A DNA stretch of 64,000 nt from Puccinia triticina (lineage: Eukaryota; Basidiomycota; Pucciniomycetes; Pucciniales; Pucciniaceae). Shown here in pieces: positions 56,249 to 64,000 of this stretch. Each line of letters begins with the position of its first letter. Position 1 is the first letter of the stretch. The stretch covers positions 5,394,001-5,458,000 of the forward strand of contig NC_070570.1 in NCBI RefSeq assembly GCF_026914185.1. The letters run 5' to 3'. The notes beneath the pieces are model-generated. The model had not been told where the DNA came from. It saw only the letters and a program-made list of their open reading frames with translations, and did not search any database. Both the position numbers and the translations under genes were made by a program.

Positions 56249-56590
56249 TGTAAGGACCCAAACTTGAGTCCTTCACTGATTCTGAGGAGAGTGGGCTCGA
56301 AAGGACACAAGGCTTGGGATGACTCTAGTTCACGGGCTGATATTGAAAACAAGGGAAAGCTAGCCGGGAGAGATGTGGGAGCAGGGATCTCTCAGTACAA
56401 CTGGAACAAGGGAAGAAGGGAAAGAAAGGAAACGCGGAGAGGAAATGAAAGGGATCCTCTTACCTAGCCAGGAGAGATGTGCGAGCAGGGATCTCTGCCG
56501 GCTAGGATGTGGAAAGGAACTCGGTTTGAAGTAGCCTATGACTTGTGACATCTCATTGTGAAACCTCGCGGTGCGCGGGGGCTTCACACA
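56249..56590 (-). mobile_element. LTR of an older Ty3/gypsy element (probable 5' LTR)
   Basis: TGTAAGGACC...GGGCTTCACA on the plus strand, with two 'GGAGAGATGTG.GAGCAGGGATCTCT'-type blocks. 'GGAGCAATATTCCCCCCGGG' and a near copy lie on both outer sides, meaning it inserted into, or is followed by, a related leader. Confidence 0.6.
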
Positions 56591-56759
56591 AGGAGCAATA
56601 TTCTCCCCGGGCCCGGCAAGGGAAGACACCTTCCGCCGTCCGGCCAGCCAATACACATAGCTGCTGTCCGCCTGGAGCAGCCTTCCTTGGCTAGCAGGTA
56701 CGGACTGCTCCATGGTGGAATTCTTCCCAATGTGCAGGTGCTCACCAAAGAACACTCAT

Positions 56760-57160
56760 CCCGGTGTAGATAAAATGTACCCGCTGGCCGAGCCGCAGAT
56801 TCCAGTTACCTTTTTTTACGCAGTCGTTGTCCTGGTGGAGACTGTTGCTAATTTTTCCTCGCAACTGGCTCTCTTTTTGAAAATAGAGAAGTTTTATTCA
56901 ATTCCTTGTAAGTCAATTTGGCCGTTGCGCGGCAACACCGCATTTGGAGTCTCAGTTGGGTTCACCAAGACCCTTGTGACCGCCTCCTCCAATCGTCTCA
57001 TTTGGCTGCGGTCCTCTTGAGCCTGCTGATCTGCAGCTTATAGTCTGGCGTCAAAGTTTGCCTGCTGCATTTGCAACATCATCTGTTGCATTTCAGCAAA
57101 TATCCCCATAATGGATTGGTCAGTCGGTCCAGAAGGCGCAGGGGGGGCGGTGTTAACAGG
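56760..57160 (-). pseudogene. Gag N-terminus fragment, with stops
   Basis: Minus-strand frame 'STPPVNTAPPAPSGPTDQSI MGIFAEMQQMMLQMQQANFD', stop, then 'AADQQAQEDRSQMRRLEEAV TRVLVNPTETPNAVL', with further TAG/TGA codons. A coiled-coil gag start; inactive. Confidence 0.55.
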
Positions 57161-58146
57161 CGGTGTGGAACTTCTGCGCAATGCGTGATCTGAGCTTGGA
57201 AGGGAAATAGCAAAAACTAGGTAAGTTTAGGCTACAGGTGCTTGAAGGGCTGCCTTCCTGTAATAAAGTCTGGGAGAAATTTACACTAAGAATTTAGTGT
57301 GGCTAAATCAGAAGAATTATTCTTAATCTAGACTGCTTCAGACCCTAAGAACCAGGAATCTTGCGCGTGGGATGAGAGATGTTATAGTTTGACGTAAGTG
57401 ACTTTTTAGAAGGGTCAATTTATATTTGTTATATTATCAAGTTCTCAATTTATGATTTCAATTTATATTATAATTATTACTATTATGATCTTACTATTTA
57501 GATGGGTGATGGAAGCGGAAGTAATTTCTTAATATTACTATTTATGCTGGCATTACTATACTATAGTGGTGTGATGAATGCGGAAGTAATCTCTTAATAT
57601 TACTATTTATGCTGGCATGGGGAAGAAAGGGAACAAGAAGGGGCAGAAGAGGCCTCCTTATATAGTAAATAATCTAGTCTGAGAGTGGATTTTACCAGTG
57701 TGAAATAGAATACTACTTTGGGATGCTGTACAGTTGTAGTGTTGAAAGACTAATCTATATTGGGAAACTGTACATGATATTTGTGAAATAGTATACTACT
57801 TTGAGTTGTGATCACTTGGCTTGTTCCTCTTTGGGTGAAAACATTGTCTAAGAGTAGATTTTCTAACATGCAATATTGGAATCTTTCAGCAGTGTCATTT
57901 TTAGTCCTAGAATAGATTTGTACTATGTAATGGGTGTGATTTGTATGTGAAACTAGGATTCTACTATGTACTTAATTATGTAACTAAATAGACTACTACT
58001 GGTTTTCTGGGTGATAATATAATTGAGAAATATGTGTAAGATGTTGGTTGTAGTATGTTTTGTACTATATTGGTTTTATTTGTACTTTATAATATATTAT
58101 CATCTTAATTTTCCCTATTTTTGACGTGTTTGTAAGTGGATTAGTC
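57161..58146. other. AT-rich non-coding, short direct repeats
   Basis: 'GGAAGTAAT.TCTTAATATT' + 'ACTATTTATGCTGGCAT' occurs twice (~57518-57556 and ~57580-57618). Several 'AAATAGTATACTACTTTG'-type words recur to 57800. Probably an old LTR. Confidence 0.45.
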
Positions 58147-58337
58147 TTACCACAGCGGTCCCGCTTTAGGGTTCGAGGGCGTTTGTGTCAGGGGGTCATC
58201 CAGTCCTGTCCTGACGTTGTTCTGCGGTGGTTCATTGGCCGGGGGCTTGGTTGGTGGGGGTGGGTCAATCAGATTGGGTGTTGCGTTCTGCGGATCCAAG
58301 GCGTTCATGGTTCTCTGTGAGGGTTGGGATCTCTCTG

Positions 58338-58388
<51 letters not shown>

Positions 58389-58592
58389 GCGCCAGTGGGC
58401 CTGAGATTAATGGATAAACTGGGCCGCTTGGCGGGGGCGGGGGGATGATTTCCCAGGCTTGGAAGTTTGGTGAATCTGTGGGTGCCGCGGAAAACAAGGA
58501 CGGTCCTGTTGGGGCTTGGAAGCCAACTGCTGCAGGTTTGGCTGGTGCAATGGGTAGGCCTGGGGTCGTTGATTCAGAGTCACTGGAGCCGG
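58147..58592 (-). CDS. Proline-rich gag-like ORF truncated by E2
   Basis: Minus-strand frame 'TGSSDSESTTPGLPIAPAKP' ... poly-proline (from the G49 tract) ... 'TMNALDPQNATPNLIDPPPP' ... ending 'NPKAGPLW'. Its 5' end is cut at 58592 by the LTR of E2; the apparent start Met lies within that LTR. Composition suggests the N-terminal part of a retroelement gag. Confidence 0.45.
58339..58387 (+). repeat. G homopolymer, 49 bases
   Basis: Unbroken G49 (C49 / poly-proline on the coding minus strand). Length is likely unstable, and may not be exact in the assembly. Confidence 0.95.
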
Positions 58593-59519
58593 TGTGGTGC
58601 TCCATTCCAAACCATAAGTAGTATTTTATTGCTTCCTTTTACATATATTCATCATTACATTGCCCATCTCCCCTTCACCCTTCACAAATACCTCATTATT
58701 ATTGCATATTCAGGTTCTACATCAAATTTCACATATAGTCACTCATACATAGTACCCCCTTATCTTCAATGGTTCAGTAGTTATAGAGGATATAAGACTT
58801 ACAGACAACCTACAGTCTTCATTAGTTACAATACTCATTTCATTAGTAACCTACTTGAATCATTACAGTAAATCCCTTTTACATATTTATTCTCACATAC
58901 TAAACCCTTTACATACAGTTCTCATTATGTACTATGCCTATTGTACACATTACATCATTGGATCTGTGCTTACCTCTTTCAGTAGTGCTCATCATTACAA
59001 GTAGTTACTATGTTCACATCACTTTCTCCATTTGTACAATCTTTTATTCCCATAGCCAGCACCTTTCCCCATTTGTACAACCTTCATTCCCATAGCCAGA
59101 ATTCCTCATTGTCTGTGCTCATCCCTCCTTCATATAAAGAACTGTCCTTCCCCCCTCACTTGTACCCCAGCAATGCAGAGAACTATATGCAGAATTTATA
59201 GAGAATTTTAGATACAGAAATTATAGTGCCCATTCTCATCAACCCATTGCCATTGAATCATTTCCAATTGGTTTCCCCCTTCAACCATTGCTCCAACCCT
59301 CTCACCTTCAGTAGGCAGTAGTCAGCTCATAGTACTAGCTCCTAAGATTAAGTAGAAATCAGCCACACCTTTTCTTCTTTTTTTCTTAGTGTTACTCTCA
59401 TCCCCTCAGCATTAGTCAGGAAGGCAGCCTCATCAGTACCCTTGCATAGCTTACATTAGTACTAGTGTTGCTATTCATTTCCCTTCCAAGCTCTATTCTC
59501 CCCTTTGAGTAGTTCCATA
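58593..59519 (+). repeat. 5' LTR of E2
   Basis: ~927 bp, TGTGGTGCTCC...GAGTAGTTCCATA, close in length to the solo LTR at 14237 (924 bp). The right end was set by alignment to E1, with the same 2-bp spacer before the primer-binding site. Confidence 0.7.
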
Positions 59520-59521
59520 AG

Positions 59522-59539
59522 TGGTGTCCCAACAGTGGC
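59522..59539 (+). promoter_or_regulatory. E2 primer-binding site
   Basis: TGGTGTCCCAACAGTGGC, identical to the E1 site. Confidence 0.88.
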
Positions 59540-59733
59540 TTTTCTATAATTCAGATATCTTCAGCCTTAGTAACACTTTTACCATCAGCTACATACTACT
59601 TCACCTACACTCCTCATACTCCTCCTTTTATAAACCAACTCCCTGCTTTTAGAATCAACTTCAACCAACAGTAACACTATCAGCACCTTCATTATAAACC
59701 TTCAGATTCAGATTCAACTTACCTGCTTCAATC

Positions 59734-62181
59734 ATGTCTACCCAAGGATCTCCCAACACCAATGTTGCCCCCAGTCTTTACCCTCCAGTGGATCCTTACA
59801 GTACTGCTGCAGTTCAGGACTCCACCACTTCCAATGCTGGTCAGACTCAGGTTCCTCCCACTGGTCCAGGTCACCAACCTTCTTCTACTGGTCCAGGTCC
59901 TCAGGCTCCTTCCAATGCTCCAGATCCACAGGGTTCTTCTATTCCACAGGCCAACTCCAGTTCTTGCACTAGACCTCCTCCTAGACCTCAGACTTCCAGT
60001 GCTCCTAGATTCACAGGATACAGGGATACCAATCAGCCATCAGATGATTCAGAGGATTTAAATGTTCCACCACCCCGCTTTCCCAGATTCTAGCGCCAAA
60101 GGAATCATTCAACTCACTCTACCAGGTCCAACACCCACTTCTTGAACAGAGAACCAGCCATGCCAAGGTACCAGGATCCAGTCAGCAGAGGAGTCAAGAT
60201 TAAACCCATGGACAAGGAGCTCTTCTTTGATGGAACCAACATGCCTGTGGAGAAGTTTATTAGAAGGTATGAAAGTGCTGGAAGAGATGATGGTGCTAAC
60301 TCTAAGGAACTGGCTGGACAAATCATTGCTTTTATCAAAGGATTGGACCTAAAGGATGAAGTGGAAGACATGTCAGGCCATGAAAACTTGGATTGGGAAA
60401 CCTTGAAGAAACAGCTATTCACCAGGTTTGGAACTTCTCAGCCTTTGGTCAGATACACCAGGGAGGATCTCAGGAAACTAGTCAACAAATCTTCTCAGGA
60501 TGGAGGAATCAGCACTTTGGAAACCTTCAACACATTCAGAAACAGGTTTGAAACCATCACTCACTATTTGGTAAGAATGGGGTATAGTACCAGCTTGGAG
60601 GAATTCAGACATCTTCTCTTGGAAACTCTCCACAAGGATTTGGACCAAAGGGTTACTAGGAATCTGATGAGGGACAATCAAATGCTAGCCTCAAAGGATG
60701 GAGGTGATATCTTGCCAGACACTGAAACTCTTCTTACCTACATTCACCAGGAGGTTTATTCAAGATCAGTGGTCAACAGAAGGACTGAATGGAGGGCAGA
60801 AGAGAAATCCACTTTGGACAACTTACCGGGTACCTCCAAACCTACACCTGCTACTCATGGAACTGCTCCTACTGCTTCTACTTCTCTGGACAAACAAGTG
60901 GAACTCCTTACTAAACAGTTTGCATCCCTCACTTCTGGAAAAGGACTTCCTCCCCACATGGACAAACCTGCTAGGACCTGGCCATTCAAATGCTATTATT
61001 GTCATCAGGAAACCCATGGAACCAAGAGCTGTTCTCAACTTGCCCAGGACATGTCTAGTGGTGCTGTTATCAGGGATGGAAAGGATTACAAGCTTCCAGA
61101 CAAATCAGTTATTCCATGGATTCCAAGCAGACCAATCAGAACCCCAGTGGAGGAGTACTCTAAAACTAAACTCACATCTTCTTTTGGCCAACTAGAGGAG
61201 GAACCAGCCTATTATCAATCCCACAGTTATGAAGCAGACCTTGGAAAGAGGACCAGAAACAACTCTAAAGATCAGGATGAAGAGGAACCAGCCAAGTCAG
61301 ACAAAAGGATCAGAAAAGAAAAACAGGACCTAATGGACATGGATACAGAGGACTTACTTCACATGGCCCAGCCCCCCACTCCTAGTGCTTCCAAAACTCC
61401 TGCTTCTAAAGGCTCCCCTCAAGTCAGGTTCCAGGATAAGGACAAGGATTCAACCACTGCACCTAAGGACAAACCAGTTAAGAAGACCTATTTGGAAAAG
61501 ACTTTGGCCAAGGAATACCCAGGAATTGAAGAAGAAGTGGCTAGTAGGATGTTGACTGCAGGAAAGATGGAGTTGGCCTTTGGAGAAATCTTTGCTATAT
61601 CACCAGGAGTTACTGACTGTATCAGAAAGAAGATAACCAACAGAAGGGTCCCATTGGATGGTGTCAAATCAGCAAACTTCACAGACATGGAGGATGAAGA
61701 AGAACCAGCACAGGAGCCACCCACTACTCACTACTCCTGCCCCCTTGGATACATCACCATCACTATTGGAGGAGAGAAACATCAAGCACTCTTGGATACT
61801 GGCTCTATGGTCAACATTATTCCTAAAACTCTTGCACACAAACTTGGATTAGTACTCACTGCTAAATCTATGAAGCTCAAAGGGATTGGAGGCCACCTTA
61901 CTGATATTCCTGGAATTGCTGAAGATGTGGAGGTAACCATTGGGAAAGTAGTCAGGACTGTTCATTTCTGGGTAGCCAAAGGACCAGTTCAGATGATTAT
62001 TGGAAAGCCTTTCTTGATGGATGTCTCAGCCAACATCAACTACAATGGAGCCAGAGGAGAAGCACTTTCAATCATGGATTCAGCTGGTCAGACTTTCTTG
62101 GTTCCAATCATTCTCCCTAGCAATCAGAAGTGGGAAACCAGCATACCTTCCAATTCTGGTCTGGTAAATTTTTTAGATTGA
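59734..62181 (+). CDS. E2 gag-protease, with one in-frame TAG
   Basis: One frame from ATG 59734 to TGA 62181, interrupted only by TAG at 60091-60093. Before the TAG: a proline/serine/glutamine-rich leader ('MSTQGSPNTNVAPSLYPPVD'). After it: capsid ('ELFFDGTNMPVEKFIRRYES'), zinc knuckle 'CYYCHQETHGTKSC', acidic linker, and retropepsin 'HQALLDTGSMVNIIPK' with an intact DTG and 'MIIGKPFLMD'. Internal ATG 60142 would give a 679-residue gag-protease. The DTG is present here where E1 has DNG. Confidence 0.9.
62166..62172 (+). promoter_or_regulatory. Candidate -1 ribosomal frameshift heptamer AAATTTT
   Basis: Reads A AAT TTT in the gag-protease frame, three codons before its TGA, and the pol frame is exactly -1. 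E1 also changes frame by -1 here, although its heptamer is not in the same place. Downstream RNA structure not assessed. Confidence 0.55.
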
Positions 62182-64000
62182 GACCAGGTTTTCAGTTCCC
62201 CTCTCTTACAACTGCAACCCTGGAAAACAACCAAAAGCAACAAACTGTAGTCAATCATTCAGCAAAATATAAATCAACTCTAAAAAAAATAAAACCAGTA
62301 AACCAACCAATGCCATTATCTCTCAACCCTCCATTATCAAGGCCACCACTCTCCAGAGATCCTTACCTCACTCCTTTAAACCCTTTTCCTCCACCATTCA
62401 CTCCTACCTCCAAGATTACTCAAGAAAGGCTGGACCTCATCAACTTTGGACCTCCTGGATGGCTCTCTCCTCAGGAATATCTCCTGCTGGTATGGGTAAT
62501 TGTGATTAGACAAGGTGCTTTGGCTTTTGTAGAAACAGAAAGAGGCCTTCTCAAACATACCTATGGACAACCTTATATCATTCCAGTAATTCCCCATGAA
62601 CCTTGGCAACAGAAACCAATTCCAATCCCTGCACCCATCAAAGACCAGGTTATAGAATTGGTAAGGGAAAGGCTCAGCACTGGCCTCTATGAACAATCCT
62701 TTTCCAGTTATTCCAGCCCTATATTTTGTGTAAAGAAGCAGGATGGTAAGCTTAGAATTGTACATGACCTTCAGAAACTCAACAAAGTCACCATTAAAGA
62801 CGCTGGACTACCACCAAAGACAGAGGAACTCATTGAATCATTCACTGGAAGGGCTTGCTATGGACTAGGTGATATTATGGGAGGATATGATGAAAGAGAA
62901 TTAGCTCCAGAATCCAGACCTTTGACCACCTTTGGAACACCTCTTGGAAGATTTCAACTCACCAGATTGCCCCAAGGAGCCACCAATTCAGTTGCAGTTT
63001 ACCAGGCCCAAATGATGTGGATACTCCAGGATGAATTACCTCAACATATGGGAATCTTTGTGGATGATGGAGGTATAAAAGGACCAACCTCTGACTACAA
63101 TGAAGAAACTCTAAAGGACAACCCCCAGATCAGAAGATTTATCTATGTTGGGATTGGACTGAAGACTGCCAGGATGCCTTTGAAGACCTCAAGAGGATTG
63201 TTGGAACTGACATCACCCTGAAGAAGTTGGACTATGGACCTAATGCTGGCTTAATCAAACTCTCAGTGGACTCTAGTGTTATTGCTGCAGGGGCTGTACT
63301 CACTCAACAGGATTCTGATGGACTGGATAGGCCTGTGTATATGAGTCAGTAGTCTTTTCACCCAGGGAATCAAAGTACTCACAATCCAAATTAGAACTCT
63401 GTGGTGTTGCCAAGATCCTCAAGAAACTTCAAACCAAACTTTGGGGCCAACATTTTCAGCTTAGAGTGGATGCTCAGTGCCTTATTGGAATGATCAACAA
63501 CCCCTCGCTTCCCAATGCCCCTATGAACAGATGGATTGGATTTATTCAGTTATTCTCCTATGACCTTGTTCACACTCCTGGAAAAACTTTCACCTTACCT
63601 GATGGACTCTCCAGAAGACCTCTTGATTCTGATGAGGAAGATTGCCCTAGCTTTGATGAAGATGAAACCTGGATCAAGCCTCACCCTGGATTTGGAACTA
63701 AACACTCTTCTTTTGGCCTGCTTCTGGGGACATCAGCTCAGTTGGGGGAGGGGGTAAGTAACTTGCAGCAAGGAATTTGGAAGCACCTCCAGGAATACCT
63801 TTCAACCATGAACAAACCTCCAGGATGCAGCAGCCTGGAATTCAAGCAAATTTTGCACAAATCAGCCAACTTTTTCCTTTCCAATGGAGTCTTGCACAGG
63901 ATCAACAAACCATTCTCCCAGATAGTAGTCACCTCTCCTTCAGCTCAGAATTCCATCCTTAATTCGCTTCATGAATCCTTAGGCCACAGAGGTATTGTTG
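62182..64000 (+). pseudogene. E2 pol: RT, RNase H, start of integrase (defective)
   Basis: The pol frame (open from 62130) gives 'KPIPIPAPIKDQVIELVRER', 'YSSPIFCVKKQDGKLRIVHD', 'GRACYGLGDIMGGYDERELA' and the catalytic 'GIFVDDGG'. At ~63147 about 100 codons (thumb/connection) are missing relative to E1 and the frame changes ('DWTEDCQDAFEDLKRIVG'). RNase H 'KLSVDSSVIAAGAVLTQQDS' follows, a one-base frameshift near 63341, then 'KLELCGVAKILKKLQTKLWG', 'TPGKTFTLPDGLSRRPL' and the integrase zinc start at the window edge. Confidence 0.9.

Larger units (their letters stand above)
58593..64000 (+). mobile_element. Second Ty3/gypsy retrotransposon (E2), runs off the window
   Basis: Same family group as E1: identical primer-binding site and collinear gag/protease/pol. 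The 5' LTR is 58593-~59519 and the internal region continues to the window end within the integrase zinc module ('LHESLGHRG'). It inserted into a proline-rich ORF; the left flank is CCGG. The copy is defective (deletion in RT, frameshift in RNase H). Confidence 0.93.

Overview
The window is eukaryotic and looks like a rust fungus (Pucciniales) or a close relative. Genes are split by many 50-100 bp introns with fungal splice signals. Two genes carry a C-terminal SAM-like module with an 'NYKSFRS / HWSFFRS' core that I associate with rust genomes (recalled, not searched). The space between genes is packed with Ty3/gypsy, copia-type, hAT, CACTA, PIF/Harbinger and Tc1/mariner sequences. The species is not determined here.

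About 20% of the window is ordinary genes. These are a DUF1264/OBAP-like gene (7.4-8.8 kb, +); a head-to-head pair of NOP10 (20.3-20.8 kb, -) and a COP9 signalosome CSN3-like gene (21.0-22.9 kb, +) about 180 bp apart; a four-exon gene for a predicted secreted protein (24.4-25.7 kb, +); a 20-exon glutamate decarboxylase (26.6-29.7 kb, +); a broken cytochrome b5-desaturase of the sphingolipid delta-8 type (32.9-34.3 kb, +); and an unrecognised 270-residue ORF (38.0-38.8 kb, +). At 1.6-5.1 kb are two convergent rust-type SAM-like genes; the minus-strand one has one in-frame stop.

The rest is transposon strata that can be ordered by insertion. A hAT transposase (13.7-18.6 kb) was split twice, by a 924-bp solo LTR (4-bp duplication CCAG) and by a 1,532-bp terminal-inverted-repeat element (8-bp duplication AAAAATAA). 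Removing both rejoins conserved transposase sequence. An 11.3-kb Ty3/gypsy element (43,649-54,934, minus strand, identical-length LTRs, TCGG duplication) sits in an older minus-strand gag-like element. It is itself interrupted by a 1,666-bp LTR-like insertion in its integrase, and it carries an intronless RRM ORF followed by an A-tract. A second Ty3/gypsy element of the same primer-binding-site class starts at 58,593 on the plus strand and runs off the window.

The smaller finds are the most unusual part. They include a 594-bp TRIM with perfect 98-bp LTRs and a primer-binding site matching the anticodon arm, not the 3' end, of tRNA-Met; a miniature CACTA element nested in another; two related palindromic MITEs; an 8-bp-duplication element with subterminal repeats; a Stowaway-like MITE in the desaturase exon; and a hairpin-forming minisatellite motif shared by several otherwise different transposons. 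Coding exons of several genes and elements contain stops explicable by C-to-T change.
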